This document shows positions 29,186 through 39,500 of a stretch of 64,000 bases of DNA, in pieces; position 1 is the first letter of the stretch, and every line of letters begins with the position of its first letter. The notes below the pieces were generated by a model, which did no database searches, had not been told where the DNA came from, and was given only the letters and a program-made list of their open reading frames with translations. The translations under genes and the position numbers were made by a program. Location of the stretch: NCBI RefSeq assembly GCF_002000125.1, contig NZ_MLHH01000014.1, positions 1 to 64,000 of the forward strand. The letters run 5' to 3'. The DNA is from Rodentibacter heidelbergensis. Lineage in GTDB: Bacteria > Pseudomonadota > Gammaproteobacteria > Enterobacterales > Pasteurellaceae.

Positions 29186-30055
29186 ATGAAAACACCACAA
29201 TACACTTGGGTAAAAGCCAATGTGATTCATCCCGACCGCCCCGGTCGTTCCGATCATTTAAAACGCTTGCGTTATCAATTGCGTAGTTTTTTACACCGCC
29301 ATTGGATCAAAAAATTTGAACATTTTGTTAATCAACATCCCTTTCTTATTGAGCTATTGAATGAACGTGTCAATTATAGTTACCCTTTGGTTTGTCGCTT
29401 TTTAGATAAACGTTTCACCGCATCACAACGTTTTGTCGCCATTTGCGATAACCTATTATTTTTACCTGAAAAATTGACCGCACTTTCAATCCCATTGTGG
29501 AAACAGCCACTCAGTTTTGGTGAGATTATCCCTGATTTTGAAATGACATTGAGTATGACCACGCATCAACCGATGGAGGGGTATTGGGTATTGGAATTGT
29601 GGCACAAACCACAAAATGAATTGGTGTATTTGCTCACCTTTGCCAAACTGGGGGATGCCTTGTTGATTGCCGTTGTGCAAGGCCCTAATTTTAACGGGGC
29701 AAAAGAGATGGTGAAACAATTAACTAAAGCCTGTCACGGGCTACGTCCGGCTTATTTGATGGTGGAAACGATGAAAGCCCTCACTAGGATTTTAGGGTTT
29801 AAAACATTACTGGGTATTCCTCAAAAATACCAAAATAAATCCCGTTTTATTCAGTCTAAACACTATAGCGTGGATTATGATGCTATTTTTTCAGAATCAG
29901 GCGGACAGCGAAAAGATTATTGGATACTCCCTTTGGAAGAGAAGAAAAGCCTTGATGATATCCCAAGTAAAAAACGTTCTATGTATCGAAAACGCTATAG
30001 GATGCTTAATGAATTTGCCGCTGTGATGGCTGAGAAGTTAAACATTAAAGGATAA
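29186..30055 (+). CDS. DUF535 (VirK/YbjX family) protein
   Basis: A 289-residue member of the DUF535 family that includes VirK of Salmonella/Shigella and E. coli YbjX. No signal peptide or membrane helix is seen. Typical blocks are YPLVCRFLDKRFTASQRF, GEIIPDFEMTLSM, GYWVLELWH and, near the end, KDYWILPLEEKKSLDDIPSKKRSMYRKRYRML. Relatives have been connected with envelope and antimicrobial-peptide phenotypes, but the biochemical role is unknown. It stands alone, divergent from yihA. Confidence 0.85.
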   Translation: MKTPQYTWVKANVIHPDRPGRSDHLKRLRYQLRSFLHRHWIKKFEHFVNQHPFLIELLNERVNYSYPLVCRFLDKRFTASQRFVAICDNLLFLPEKLTALSIPLWKQPLSFGEIIPDFEMTLSMTTHQPMEGYWVLELWHKPQNELVYLLTFAKLGDALLIAVVQGPNFNGAKEMVKQLTKACHGLRPAYLMVETMKALTRILGFKTLLGIPQKYQNKSRFIQSKHYSVDYDAIFSESGGQRKDYWILPLEEKKSLDDIPSKKRSMYRKRYRMLNEFAAVMAEKLNIKG

Positions 30056-30107
30056 TTCAATCCTATTACAAGTTTTCCGAGTAAAATAGGGGAAAAATAA
30101 TAGGGCT

Positions 30108-31001
30108 TTACCCCCTCGGATGAAATCTTTCATGCAAGCGTTTTAAGCGTTCTTTTGCCACATGGGTATAGATTTGTGTGGTGGATAAATCGCTGTGTCC
30201 AAGAAGCATTTGTACCACCCGTAAATCGGCCCCATGATTGACTAAATGAGTAGCAAAGGCGTGGCGGAGCACATGGGGGGAGAGGGTATCAGTGTCAATA
30301 TTGGCTAAGATCGCATAGTGTTTTACCCGGTGCCAAAAGGTTTGTCGGGTCATTTGTTGGGCGCGTTGGCTGGGAAATACAATATCCGAACTTTGCCCAT
30401 TCAATAACAGAGGGCGACCATAAAGCATAAATTGACGGATCCAATAGGCGGCTTCTTCGCCCATGGGTACAATCCGTTCTTTATTGCCTTTACCAATCAC
30501 CCGCACCACACCTTGTTGTACGCTCATATTTTCAATGGTGAGTGAAACCAATTCCGTCACACGCAAACCTGTGGCATAAAGTAATTCCAACATGGCTTTA
30601 TCCCGCAGTTCTAAAGGGATATCCACATCAGGGGTATTTAATAGATCACTTACCTGTTGTTCACTGAGGTATTTGGGTAAGCGAGTCGGTAATTTCGGTG
30701 AGCTGAGGATAGCCGTGGGATCATCTGTGCGATATTTTTCTCGGTATAAATATTGAAAGAGTTTTCGCATTGCACTGAGCATTCGAGCCGTACTCGTTGC
30801 CTTATAGCCCTGTTCCACACGCTCACCAAGAAACCCTTGTAAATCTATTGCATCGAGGGTTTCCAAAGAAAGATTGTTTTTATCTAACCAATCGCAAAGT
30901 GCGGTCAGATCTAAGCGGTAAGATTGCACCGTGTTTTCTGAAAGCCCTTTTTCAATCCAATATTCATTGAGGAATAAATCAACTAATGCAGTGTTTTTCA
31001 T
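30108..31001 (-). CDS. xerD: Site-specific tyrosine recombinase XerD
   Basis: Partner of XerC in resolving chromosome dimers at dif under FtsK control. All six tyrosine-recombinase residues are present: R147 (ATGLRVTEL), K171, H243 and R246 (HVLRHAFATHL), H269 (LLGHSDLSTTQ) and Y278, at the spacing known for XerD. The 297-residue length fits. It is the housekeeping recombinase, not a mobile-element integrase. Downstream of the MFS gene on the same strand. Confidence 0.95.
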   Translation of the reverse strand: MKNTALVDLFLNEYWIEKGLSENTVQSYRLDLTALCDWLDKNNLSLETLDAIDLQGFLGERVEQGYKATSTARMLSAMRKLFQYLYREKYRTDDPTAILSSPKLPTRLPKYLSEQQVSDLLNTPDVDIPLELRDKAMLELLYATGLRVTELVSLTIENMSVQQGVVRVIGKGNKERIVPMGEEAAYWIRQFMLYGRPLLLNGQSSDIVFPSQRAQQMTRQTFWHRVKHYAILANIDTDTLSPHVLRHAFATHLVNHGADLRVVQMLLGHSDLSTTQIYTHVAKERLKRLHERFHPRG

Positions 31002-31019
31002 TGCGTCCTCTTGCGATGA

Positions 31020-32183
31020 TTAATTTGTTTTCACCAAAAAAGCATTCAATTTGCGTGGAATAACGAAAAATGATACCGCGCCAATACCGCTCATTAGCAA
31101 GAATGTCATCGTAGGTGAAATAGGGTAAATGAGACCTGAAATTGCTGTAAAGAGGGCGATCAGTGCGCCATTAGATAAACCGTTATACAGACCTTGTAAT
31201 TTCGCAATATGGCTTTGTGGTTGTGTGCTGATATAACGCACCATAGCATAATGACAAGCCGCATAAGTGAGGCTATGTGCCAGTTGAAGGGGTAAAATCT
31301 GCCAAAAGGTGTTGGCATAAGCCAAACCGGCCCAACGTAAAACCGCCACGAACCCGGATAAAAAGAAAATACGGCTTACCGACCAATTTTGGAATAAACG
31401 CCGTGAAAAGAAAAACAAGAGGATTTCTGCGAGTACGCCAATGCCCCAAAGCAAGCTGGTTTGGGGCACGGAAATACCGATGCCCGTCCAATAGATGGTG
31501 CTATAGACATAATAAGCAGCATGGGATCCTTGGATTAGCCCGCCTGCCAGCATAATGCGTAAGGTGATGGGATTTTTTAATAGGGCTAAAAAACGGATTT
31601 GCTTTGTCGCCCCTTCTTCTAAAGGTTCATCTTTCGGGGCAATGGTCGGTTTGAATAACTGAATGATAGTATAAAACAACAAAAGTGCGGTCAAAATCCA
31701 CACGGTATTTTGTTCGCCCAGCCAACCGATCATGCCACCAAACACCACCACCCCTAAAATAAAGGCGATAGAACCAATCAGCCTAACTTTGCCATAATCC
31801 AATCCAATTTGGCGTTGCCAGGTGGAAGCCAAGGAATCCCCAATGGGCATACCGGCGGAATTCACCATAGCAAAAAGCCCAATCGCCGAAAACAGCAACC
31901 AGAAATTGTGGGCAACCAAGCTCATTGTCGCCATAATTAGGGCGGAAGCTAACGCCAGTAAACGCAGTGCATTGATGAGGTGATCGGCTTTTTTAATTAA
32001 TGAAGAGAAAAATAATCCTCCAATGAAACGGAAAATATAGGCACTACCAATGACAAGGCCGATCATTTCTTCGCCATATTGTTGTGATTTCAACCATGCC
32101 GGAAAAAACGGTAAAAAGACACCATAAGCACAATAGTAGCCAAGAAAGCTCAAGGCGAGCCAGTAAAAGGGACGAATTTGCAT
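31020..32183 (-). CDS. MFS transporter, HcaT-like (3-phenylpropionate transporter family)
   Basis: Twelve-helix major facilitator permease of 387 residues. The N-terminus [31 protein letters not shown] and the position of the repeats match the HcaT/LacY-like (MFS_1_like) group. A role in aromatic-acid uptake would be an extrapolation, because no degradation genes are nearby. It starts at the proC stop (overlapping TAATG) and is therefore coupled to proC, which gives no clear functional clue. A uptake sequence lies inside at about 31682. Confidence 0.8.
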   Translation of the reverse strand: MQIRPFYWLALSFLGYYCAYGVFLPFFPAWLKSQQYGEEMIGLVIGSAYIFRFIGGLFFSSLIKKADHLINALRLLALASALIMATMSLVAHNFWLLFSAIGLFAMVNSAGMPIGDSLASTWQRQIGLDYGKVRLIGSIAFILGVVVFGGMIGWLGEQNTVWILTALLLFYTIIQLFKPTIAPKDEPLEEGATKQIRFLALLKNPITLRIMLAGGLIQGSHAAYYVYSTIYWTGIGISVPQTSLLWGIGVLAEILLFFFSRRLFQNWSVSRIFFLSGFVAVLRWAGLAYANTFWQILPLQLAHSLTYAACHYAMVRYISTQPQSHIAKLQGLYNGLSNGALIALFTAISGLIYPISPTMTFLLMSGIGAVSFFVIPRKLNAFLVKTN

Positions 32184-33001
32184 TAGAATAAGGTTTCCAT
32201 TTCTTGTGAACGTGCCACACAGGCTTGCATGGCTTCCGCCACAATGTGATTAAATTGTTGGCGATGAAATACCTCTAACGCCGCAGCGGTCGTTCCCCCT
32301 TTTGAGGTCACGTTTTCTCTTAGGGTAGAAAGTGCGGTTTGCGGGTTTTCCACCACCATTTTGGCCGCCCCTAACATGGTTTGTTGCACAAACTGACGGG
32401 CAGTGTCGGCCTCCATATTCATTTCAACCAATGCCTGTTGCATAGCTTCCAGCATTAAAAAGAAATAGGCCGGGCTACTGCCGGATGCGGCTGTGACGGC
32501 ATGCATTTGATTTTCCTCTTTCACCCACTGCGTTTTACCCACTGCATTTAACAAAGCTTGCGCAAAAGTGCGGTCAGTTTTCGGCGTATTTTCAGGGGCA
32601 AATAATCCCGCCATTCCTTCTCCCACCAAGGCGGGGGTATTCGGCATTACTCGTACAACGGATTTTGCACTTGGGATCAGGGCTTGTAATCGGGCGGTGG
32701 AAATGCCTGCGGCAATAGAAATCAGTAATTTATCGGAAAAATCCACCGCACTTAATGGCGCACAAACATCTGCTATGATTTGTGGTTTTACCGCCAATAC
32801 CACCACTTCTGCTCGAGCGGCACTTTCTGCATTATTTTCTGCTGTTTGCACCCCCAGTTTGGCAAAATAGGCTCGTTTTTCTTCATTGGGGTCATTCACA
32901 AGAATTTGTGCTGCGGGATAACCCTGTTTTAATAACCCAAATACGATCGCTTGTGCCATATTGCCACCGCCAATAAAGGCGATTAATTTTTGCTGCATCA
33001 T
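32183..33001 (-). CDS. proC: Pyrroline-5-carboxylate reductase
   Basis: Final step of proline synthesis, NAD(P)H reduction of pyrroline-5-carboxylate. The 272-residue protein begins with the Rossmann motif [17 protein letters not shown] and contains the signature near the C-terminus ([20 protein letters not shown] and [13 protein letters not shown] regions). Three DNA uptake sequences fall inside. It is divergent from rdgC and coupled to the MFS gene downstream. Confidence 0.97.
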   Translation of the reverse strand: MMQQKLIAFIGGGNMAQAIVFGLLKQGYPAAQILVNDPNEEKRAYFAKLGVQTAENNAESAARAEVVVLAVKPQIIADVCAPLSAVDFSDKLLISIAAGISTARLQALIPSAKSVVRVMPNTPALVGEGMAGLFAPENTPKTDRTFAQALLNAVGKTQWVKEENQMHAVTAASGSSPAYFFLMLEAMQQALVEMNMEADTARQFVQQTMLGAAKMVVENPQTALSTLRENVTSKGGTTAAALEVFHRQQFNHIVAEAMQACVARSQEMETLF

Positions 33002-33065
33002 TTTTTCCCTTGAGTTTATCGGCTACAATGTTGCCCATTTTACCCGATTATGAAGGATCTGTACG

Positions 33066-33974
33066 ATGTGGTTTAAAAATTTAATGAGTTATAGACTCAC
33101 CAAGCCTTTGGAATGGGAGCGCAATCAGCTTCAAACTCAGCTTGAAAGTTGCCAATTTCATCCCTGTGGGGCTCAAGATCAAAGTAAATTTGGTTGGAGC
33201 TATCCGTTGCAAGGCTCGGATTTACTTTATTTTTCTGTGGGCAATCACATTTTACTCGTGGCAAAAAAGGAAGAAAAAATCCTGCCGGCAAATGTGGTAA
33301 AACGTGAATTGGATGAACGCATTGAGAGTTTGGAGCAAAAAGAAAATCGAAAATTGAAAAAGGTGGAAAAGCAAACCTTAAAAGATGATGTGGTGATGAA
33401 TCTCTTACCTCGTGCTTTTAGTAAAAATCAACATACCGCATTATGGATTGATACGGAAAATCAGCTTATTCATGTGGATGCCTCCTCAAGCAAACGAGCA
33501 GAAGATGCCCTGGCTTTATTGCGAAAATCCCTCGGCTCTTTGCCTGTCGTACCGCTTGCTTTTGCCCATGAGCCTAGCACCGTGATGACAAATTGGATCA
33601 CGCAAGAAAGTTTGCCACATTGGCTGATAGCCCTTGAAGAAGCCGAACTGCGTGGTAGCCAAGAAGACAGTGTAATTCGTTGCAAAAAACAACCCCTTGA
33701 AAACGAAGAAATACTCGCCCTTTTACAAGAAGGCGAAAAAGTGGTCAGCAAATTGGCATTGGAATGGGAAGATACCCTCACTTTCATTTTGAACGAGGAT
33801 TGCACACTCAAACGGTTAAAATTTGCTGATACGGTTCGTGAAAAAAATGACGATATTTTAAAAGAAGATTTCGCTCAGCGGTTTGATGCAGACTTTGTTT
33901 TAATGACAGGTATTCTTAGCAAACTCATTGAAAATTTATTAGACGAATTTGGTGGAGAAAAAGCACGGCTTTAA
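33066..33974 (+). CDS. rdgC: Recombination-associated protein RdgC
   Basis: Ring-shaped DNA-binding protein that restrains RecA filaments. The 302-residue protein has the family N-terminus MWFKNLMSYRLT, the middle LLPRAFSKNQHTALWID and the RGSQEDSVIRCKKQPLENEEI segment. The ATG at 33066 follows AAGGATCTGTACG. Divergent from proC across 64 bases. A 249-base gap separates it from the DUF969 gene. Confidence 0.95.
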   Translation: MWFKNLMSYRLTKPLEWERNQLQTQLESCQFHPCGAQDQSKFGWSYPLQGSDLLYFSVGNHILLVAKKEEKILPANVVKRELDERIESLEQKENRKLKKVEKQTLKDDVVMNLLPRAFSKNQHTALWIDTENQLIHVDASSSKRAEDALALLRKSLGSLPVVPLAFAHEPSTVMTNWITQESLPHWLIALEEAELRGSQEDSVIRCKKQPLENEEILALLQEGEKVVSKLALEWEDTLTFILNEDCTLKRLKFADTVREKNDDILKEDFAQRFDADFVLMTGILSKLIENLLDEFGGEKARL

Positions 33975-34081
33975 AGTTATATTCTAATACTGGGATACAT
34001 AGTGTGCCTCATTGTAAAGGTTGAATTGCCACCGTTTTTTGTATAAAGTCTGTACGAATGTGAATCTTAGGTGTTTTGTTG

Positions 34082-34201
34082 GTGAGAATCTCACATCTTT
34101 ATCTGTATCAATGCCTAAAGCATGATAAACAGCGTTTAATAATACGAAATTAACCTAAGTTATTTTGAGATGTTCAGGCCGTTTTTCATAAATCACTTAG
34201 G
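34082..34201 (+). promoter_or_regulatory. Leader of the DUF969-DUF979-pcp operon with inverted repeats
   Basis: A small GTGAG-AAT-CTCAC palindrome lies at 34082-34094. A perfect 7-bp repeat CCTAAGT/ACTTAGG spans 34154-34160 and 34195-34201, just ahead of the AGGAGG ribosome binding site. These could be an operator and a leader stem-loop; no known riboswitch consensus is recognised. Confidence 0.4.
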
Positions 34202-34223
34202 GGTAACCATATAGGAGGTGATT

Positions 34224-34922
34224 ATGATTAATCTATGGCCATTAATTGGGATTGTCATTGTGACAGTGGGGCTGGCATTAAGGCTCAATACACTACTGGT
34301 GATTTTAGTCGCCGGTGTGACAACCGGGCTGGTTGCAGGCATGCCGGTATTGGATATTTTGTCTAATTTAGGGCAATCTTTTACTCAAAACCGTTATATG
34401 TCCCTCTTTATTCTTATCCTTCCTATGATTGGTATGCTTGAACGCTATGGTTTGCGTCAACATGCTGAAAATCTGATTAATTCAATGAAAAAAGCCTCTG
34501 TAAGTAAAATTATTATGACTTATGTCGTATTGCGTAAGATCACAAATAGTATGGGATTACATATCGGAGGACACCCTTCAATGATTCGCCCTTTAATTGC
34601 GCCGATGGCAGAGGCTGCCGCTGAAAAATCCTCCCCTCATCTTGCTGATGATAAACGTCAAAGTATTCGAGCTTTATCAGCGGCAAGCGAAAATTTTGCG
34701 AATTTTTTTAGTCAGCTCTTATTTATTGGCGCAAGTGGTTTGCTGCTTATCAAAGGTGTCATGACAGAAAATAAACTTGATGTTTCATTAGAAACCATGG
34801 CGCTATGGGCATTACCAACTGCAGTTGCCTCTCTTGTGGTATTCGGTATTTATACAAAACTGGTTAGTGCCGGAGTAAATGCCTCTGTCTCCTCAGTATC
34901 TATCGAAAAAGAGGGGAAATAA
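34224..34922 (+). CDS. DUF969 membrane protein (putative transporter subunit)
   Basis: Hydrophobic 232-residue protein of the DUF969 family with about five membrane segments and the conserved TNSMGLHIGGHPSMIRPLIAPMAEAAAE stretch, broken here by charged residues as in transporter cores. I use the ATG at 34224, six bases after a strong AGGAGG; the in-frame GTG at 34218 lies within that site. It always occurs with DUF979, which begins 3 bases after its stop, and in this genome is followed by pcp, suggesting a two-subunit carrier for pyroglutamate or related compounds (inference). Confidence 0.8.
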   Translation: MINLWPLIGIVIVTVGLALRLNTLLVILVAGVTTGLVAGMPVLDILSNLGQSFTQNRYMSLFILILPMIGMLERYGLRQHAENLINSMKKASVSKIIMTYVVLRKITNSMGLHIGGHPSMIRPLIAPMAEAAAEKSSPHLADDKRQSIRALSAASENFANFFSQLLFIGASGLLLIKGVMTENKLDVSLETMALWALPTAVASLVVFGIYTKLVSAGVNASVSSVSIEKEGK

Positions 34923-34925
34923 GCC

Positions 34926-35831
34926 ATGTTAGAATATATCTATCAAGCCACAGGGCTATTATTGCTCGCATTCGCTGTACAAACATTTTTAGATAAGGAT
35001 AACCCTAAACGGATCGGAAGCGGATTGTTTTGGTTAATTTATGGAATGACCTTTATTTTAGGAAAAGTTGTGCCGAACTGGTTAATTGGTGCGATGGTAT
35101 TAATTCTCACCGTGCTTGCAGCCGGTGGTTTCATGGGGCAGGGAAATTATGGTACCACCACCGATAAAGAGCGTAAGGAAAAAGCCTCTCTATTGAAAAA
35201 TAAACTGTTTATTCCTGCCCTTATTGTTCCTCTTGGTACCATATTAATTAGCCAGTTTACCAAACTAGGGGTATTGGTTGGGCTTGGGTTAAGCTCGGTG
35301 GTTTCTATTATCATAGCCCTTTTGATAACAAAAGGTAAAACCGTACAAAGCTTACATGAAGGTCGTAGACTGCTTGATTCTATCGGATGGGCGGCGATTT
35401 TATCACAATTTTTAGCCGCACTTGGTTATCTCTTTAATCAAGCCGGTGTAGGGGATACCGTGGCAGGTATCGTGAAAATGATGATCCCAGAGAATATTCT
35501 ATTGATTAAGGTGATTGCTTATTGTGTAGGGATGATGCTATTCACCATTGTAATGGGAAACGCTTTTGCAGCTTTTGCTGTGATGACAACCGGTATTGGT
35601 ATTCCACTACTTGTTATTGAAAATGGCGGAAATCCGGCAATTATCGGTGTACTTGGTATGTTATCAGGGTATTGTGGTACGTTAATGACACCAATGGCAG
35701 CCAATTTCAATATTGTTCCTGCCGCATTGCTTGAACTCAAAAATAAACATCATGTTATTTCAATGCAGGTTATACCTGGGTTTATACTGCTTATTTTTAA
35801 TATTCTCATCATGTATCGGTTTGCCTTTTAA
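34926..35831 (+). CDS. DUF979 membrane protein (putative transporter subunit)
   Basis: Hydrophobic 301-residue DUF979 protein with about nine membrane segments, including FAVMTTGIGIPLLVIENGGNPA and YCGTLMTPMAANFNIVPAALLEL near the end, regions that look like re-entrant transport loops. It follows DUF969 after 3 bases and precedes pcp by 12 bases, so the three form one operon. DUF969/DUF979 pairs recur next to pyroglutamate-related genes in other bacteria; the substrate has not been shown here. Confidence 0.8.
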   Translation: MLEYIYQATGLLLLAFAVQTFLDKDNPKRIGSGLFWLIYGMTFILGKVVPNWLIGAMVLILTVLAAGGFMGQGNYGTTTDKERKEKASLLKNKLFIPALIVPLGTILISQFTKLGVLVGLGLSSVVSIIIALLITKGKTVQSLHEGRRLLDSIGWAAILSQFLAALGYLFNQAGVGDTVAGIVKMMIPENILLIKVIAYCVGMMLFTIVMGNAFAAFAVMTTGIGIPLLVIENGGNPAIIGVLGMLSGYCGTLMTPMAANFNIVPAALLELKNKHHVISMQVIPGFILLIFNILIMYRFAF

Positions 35832-35843
35832 TGGAGGGATAGA

Positions 35844-36482
35844 ATGAAAAAAATCTTAATCACCGGTTTTGAGCCTTTTGGTGGCGCAACAATTAATCCC
35901 GCCCTTGAAGCGGTTAATCAGTTAGCCCATGTTAAATTAGATGGGGGAGAGATTGTGACTTGTGAAGTCCCTGTTACGCGATATAAAGCACTTGATACGA
36001 TCATTGCGGCGATTGAGCAATATCAGCCCGATTATGTGATGACAATAGGCCAAGCAGCGGGACGCATAGGCATTACACCAGAGCGTATTGCTATTAATGT
36101 CGATGATTTTCGTATTCCTGATAACGGGGGAAATCAGCCTATCGATGAACCTATTGTAGCTGATGGTCCCGATGCTTATTTCACTACATTACCGATCAAA
36201 GCGATTATTCGTACATTACGAGAGAACGGGATTCCCTGTCAGGTTTCAAATACCGCAGGCACATTTGTTTGTAACCATGTATTTTACGGTATTCAGCATT
36301 ATTTACGGGATAAAGGCGTTAAGCATGGCTTCATCCATATCCCATTATTACCGGAACAAGACACGCTAGGCACGCAACCGACGATGGCTTTAGATGTGAT
36401 TGTAAAAGGTTTACGTCTGGCAGCTCAAGCTGTACTGGATAATGAAAAAGATATCCTTATCACCGCAGGCCATATTTGCTAG
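35844..36482 (+). CDS. pcp: Pyrrolidone-carboxylate peptidase (pyroglutamyl peptidase I)
   Basis: Cytosolic cysteine peptidase that removes N-terminal pyroglutamate. The catalytic triad is visible as E80 (ITPERIAIN), C143 ([15 protein letters not shown]) and H165 (GFIHIPLLP), with the N-terminal TGFEPFGG motif. The 212-residue length fits. The ATG at 35844 follows GGAGGGATAG. Third gene after DUF969-DUF979; a terminator follows, so the operon most likely handles pyroglutamyl peptides or free 5-oxoproline. Confidence 0.96.
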   Translation: MKKILITGFEPFGGATINPALEAVNQLAHVKLDGGEIVTCEVPVTRYKALDTIIAAIEQYQPDYVMTIGQAAGRIGITPERIAINVDDFRIPDNGGNQPIDEPIVADGPDAYFTTLPIKAIIRTLRENGIPCQVSNTAGTFVCNHVFYGIQHYLRDKGVKHGFIHIPLLPEQDTLGTQPTMALDVIVKGLRLAAQAVLDNEKDILITAGHIC

Positions 36483-36506
36483 TCGTATTTTTTCGTAGAA
36501 ATAAAT

Positions 36507-36534
36507 AAGGATGCTTTATGTGGCATCCTTTTTT
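36507..36534 (+). terminator. Rho-independent terminator after pcp
   Basis: AAGGATGC (36507-36514) pairs with GCATCCTT (36523-36530) around an 8-base loop, followed by TTTTTT. Confidence 0.85.
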
Positions 36535-36724
36535 ATCAAATGATATTCAATCATTTCGTATTTTATAAATATAGTGTGTCAGCCTAGCGAGTTGAGAAAA
36601 TTGCTGAGCAATACTTTTATAAACGATGACATTGAATTTCAGTGGAAGAACATCTTTTTTCATCGCCTTTCACGTTATTTCAAGATAAACTATAAGCCTT
36701 TTATTATTAGTCAGACGAAATTTT

Positions 36725-37003
36725 ATGCGGATATTTATTGCTATCCTTGTGGGGATTCTTGCACTTTTCCAATACGATCTTTGGTTTGGTAAGAATGGTT
36801 ATTTTGATTACAAAGCAGTGTCAGCACAAATTATTGAAAATAAAGCGGAAAATGAAAAATTGGTGCAGAGAAATCAAATGATTTCAGCTGAAATTCAGGG
36901 GCTAACAAAAGGGTTTGAATCCATTGAGGAACGGGCGAGAATGCAGCACGATCTCGTAAAAGAAAACGAAACTTTTTACCATATTGTGAAAGAGCATAAA
37001 TAA
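36725..37003 (+). CDS. ftsB: Cell division protein FtsB
   Basis: Bitopic divisome protein that joins FtsL and FtsQ. The 92-residue protein has a single N-terminal membrane helix (residues about 2-20), then a periplasmic coiled coil ([22 protein letters not shown] region) and the conserved C-terminal [20 protein letters not shown]. The stop overlaps the ispD start (TAATG), giving the conserved ftsB-ispD-ispF order. Confidence 0.94.
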   Translation: MRIFIAILVGILALFQYDLWFGKNGYFDYKAVSAQIIENKAENEKLVQRNQMISAEIQGLTKGFESIEERARMQHDLVKENETFYHIVKEHK

Positions 37004-37683
37004 TGTCACGAAAAATCATTGCCGTGATTCCTGCTGCCGGAGTGGGAAGCCGAATGAAAGCGGATAAGCCCAAACAATATTTAACGGTGTTAGGCAAAAC
37101 GATTTTGGAGCATACGTTAAATATTATGCTAACTCATCGTTCCATTGATCGAATTATCGTGGCATTAGGTAAAAAAGATCCCTATTTTGCTGAACTTCAC
37201 TTCCTTTCCCATGAAAAAATCCAACTTGTTGAAGGGGGAGAAACTCGGGCGAATTCTGTCCTCAATGCACTTAATGTGATTGAGGAAAAAAATGCTTGGG
37301 CATTGGTGCATGATGCGGCAAGACCTTGTTTAACAGAAGCCGATTTAAATAAGTTATTAGAAATCCATGATGAAAATGGCGCGATTCTTGCGATTCCGGT
37401 GACAGATACCATCAAGCGTAGTGATGAAAATAGCAAGATTATCACCACAGAAGATCGCTCACAACTTTGGCAGGCTCAGACGCCCCAATTTTTCCGAGTC
37501 GATTTGTTACAAAATGCGCTTGAAAATGGATTAAAACAGAAGAAGATGATTACGGACGAAGCTTCAGCTATGGAACTTGCCGGATTTCGACCGCACTTGG
37601 TGGCAGGAAGAAGTGATAATATTAAAGTGACCCGCCCAGAAGATTTAGCCTTGGCGGAATTTTACTTAACAAGGAAAAAATGA
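37003..37683 (+). CDS. ispD: 2-C-methyl-D-erythritol 4-phosphate cytidylyltransferase
   Basis: Third step of the MEP isoprenoid pathway, making CDP-ME from MEP and CTP. The 226-residue protein begins with the nucleotidyltransferase signature [20 protein letters not shown] and has VHDAARPCL and [11 protein letters not shown]. Overlaps ftsB by one base and ispF by four. A uptake sequence lies near 37590. Confidence 0.97.
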   Translation: MSRKIIAVIPAAGVGSRMKADKPKQYLTVLGKTILEHTLNIMLTHRSIDRIIVALGKKDPYFAELHFLSHEKIQLVEGGETRANSVLNALNVIEEKNAWALVHDAARPCLTEADLNKLLEIHDENGAILAIPVTDTIKRSDENSKIITTEDRSQLWQAQTPQFFRVDLLQNALENGLKQKKMITDEASAMELAGFRPHLVAGRSDNIKVTRPEDLALAEFYLTRKK

Positions 37684-38156
37684 TGATAAGAATTGGACAC
37701 GGTTTTGATGTACATGCCTTTGGGGAAAACAGACCTTTAATTATTGGCGGTGTTAACATTCCTTACCACACGGGATTTATCGCCCATTCCGATGGAGATG
37801 TTGCTCTGCATGCATTAACTGATGCACTGTTAGGGGCAGCTGCCTTGGGCGATATTGGAAAACTTTTCCCTGATACGGATATGCAATATAAAAATGCCGA
37901 TAGCCGGGGATTGTTAAGAGAAGCCTTTCGTCAAGTTCAAGAAAAAGGTTATAAGATTGGGAATGTAGATATCACTATTATTGCCCAAGCCCCCAAAATG
38001 CGCCCTTATATTGATGAAATGCGTGTTGTGATTGCCGCTGATTTATCCTGCGATACTGAACAAGTCAACGTGAAGGCAACAACAACAGAAAAATTAGGTT
38101 TCACAGGAAGAGGTGAAGGGATCGCCTGCGAAGCTGTGGCGTTGCTGATGAAATAA
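37680..38156 (+). CDS. ispF: 2-C-methyl-D-erythritol 2,4-cyclodiphosphate synthase
   Basis: Forms the cyclic diphosphate from CDP-ME 2-phosphate. The 158-residue protein carries the metal-site motif GHGFDVHAF at the start and the conserved [18 protein letters not shown] and [14 protein letters not shown] blocks. The stop of ispD overlaps the start (ATGATGA), and either of two adjacent ATG codons could be used. Confidence 0.97.
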   Translation: MMIRIGHGFDVHAFGENRPLIIGGVNIPYHTGFIAHSDGDVALHALTDALLGAAALGDIGKLFPDTDMQYKNADSRGLLREAFRQVQEKGYKIGNVDITIIAQAPKMRPYIDEMRVVIAADLSCDTEQVNVKATTTEKLGFTGRGEGIACEAVALLMK

Positions 38157-38172
38157 ATCTTCTGAGAAAAAC

Positions 38173-38200
38173 AAAGGCACAATTGGTATTGTGCCTTTTT
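38173..38200 (+). terminator. Rho-independent terminator after ispF
   Basis: AAAGGCACAAT (38173-38183) pairs with ATTGTGCCTTT (38188-38198), followed by TT and GTTT. On the minus strand it lies just beyond the hemY stop and may serve both transcripts. Confidence 0.85.
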
Positions 38201-38219
38201 GTTTGGGGATGTTATCCGT

Positions 38220-39491
38220 CTAAGCTTGTTTTTCCAAAAGTGCGGTTGGATTTTCCTCGGTTTTTTCTGTCTCTTCAGGGTGGAGAGACATCGCATGGCG
38301 TAGGCTTTCTTGGCGGATTTGTTCTGCCGTTGTGTTATCGCCTGCTTGTTCAAAGACATAAATAGCCATCATGGTATCGTTAGATTCAAGCTGTTTTGGA
38401 CAAGCGATGACTTTTTTAAATGCTTCAGCCGCTTTGGTAAATTCGTTATTGCGAACATACAAATAACCTAAGGCTCGGTTGATTCCACATTGCTGATCTT
38501 CATCTGCACGTTTGGCCCGTTTTTCGATCATTTTGATTAATTTGGTATTATCAACCGGTTGTAGGCGGGTTATTTGGGTGCAAAGTGTTGGGCTTAATGG
38601 GGTGTTTTCTCCCCATTTTTTCAACACTTCGAGGGTAAATTCATAAGCGGATTCATGATCATTACAATCAATTAAACGCTCAATCAATGCCACTTTTAAA
38701 TCTAAGTCTTGGCGACGGCGACGAGGCTGTTCTTCCCACCAAGCAAGCAAACCATCCACGCCTTCTTCATTCATTTTTTCATCAAGTAGGCCATTTTCGG
38801 TTTTAACCTGTATCGCTTTAAATTCTTCTTCATTGTATATGCCGGCACGTTGAATTAAATCCAAAATGTTATCAAGAGCCTGGTAGGCTTTGGATTGGGT
38901 ATAAATTTCAACAGCAAGTTTTAATACTTCTTTATTGCGATCTGTCATTTCCAACAAGCTATCTACCGAGCTTCTGGCGGCCGGTAATTTGTTTTGTTGT
39001 AATAGAATGCGGGTGCGGGCAATTTCCACCAACAAATTGTCAGAACCAGCAAGCTCTGTGGCTTCAATTAAATAGCGGTTTGCACTAAATTCATCACCAC
39101 GTTGTTGGGCGGCTTCTGCGGCAGTGATTAAATTCAAAATCGGTTCATCGGAATGTTTGGCATTTTTACCGATAAGTTTCTCCGCTTTGGCATAATCGCC
39201 CTCGTTCATTTTCATTAAACCTTGAAGGGTTTGTTTTTGTGCTTTCACCCGTTTGCGGCGGGAAAACCAACTGTAAGTATTATTACTTAAACGAAGAAAA
39301 CGGCTGATACCCCATTCAACAAAATAAATGATCGCAAGGGTAGCCACAAATAAGATCACGAGGGTCGTGATGGACATTTCATAAATATTGTTCGCCGTTT
39401 CAATACGCACATAACCTTGCTGACCGGAAAGATGAGGGCCTGCAATAAGTCCGGCGAGTAAAGCCAGCATTAAAAATAGTGTTCTAAACAT
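38220..39491 (-). CDS. hemY: HemY protein (TPR-containing heme-operon protein)
   Basis: Inner-membrane protein of the enteric hem operon with two N-terminal membrane helices (about residues 1-20 and 40-62) and a long TPR-like helical C-terminal part. The E. coli counterpart is the same type of protein (not the Gram-positive protoporphyrinogen oxidase of the same name). The precise role in heme synthesis is not known. Last gene of hemC-hemD-hemX-hemY on the minus strand, nine bases after hemX. The last 15 residues are encoded by an uptake sequence and flanking bases. Confidence 0.93.
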   Translation of the reverse strand: MFRTLFLMLALLAGLIAGPHLSGQQGYVRIETANNIYEMSITTLVILFVATLAIIYFVEWGISRFLRLSNNTYSWFSRRKRVKAQKQTLQGLMKMNEGDYAKAEKLIGKNAKHSDEPILNLITAAEAAQQRGDEFSANRYLIEATELAGSDNLLVEIARTRILLQQNKLPAARSSVDSLLEMTDRNKEVLKLAVEIYTQSKAYQALDNILDLIQRAGIYNEEEFKAIQVKTENGLLDEKMNEEGVDGLLAWWEEQPRRRRQDLDLKVALIERLIDCNDHESAYEFTLEVLKKWGENTPLSPTLCTQITRLQPVDNTKLIKMIEKRAKRADEDQQCGINRALGYLYVRNNEFTKAAEAFKKVIACPKQLESNDTMMAIYVFEQAGDNTTAEQIRQESLRHAMSLHPEETEKTEENPTALLEKQA

Positions 39492-39500
39492 AGTCTATCC

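Noticed and set aside
30108-31001. XerD gene as an integrase of a mobile element
   Set aside because: It has XerD length and residue spacing and lies outside the repeat-bounded block, so it is the housekeeping recombinase.
36574-36792. 72-codon frame upstream of ftsB
   Set aside because: It overlaps ftsB in another frame and has no start signal or family resemblance.
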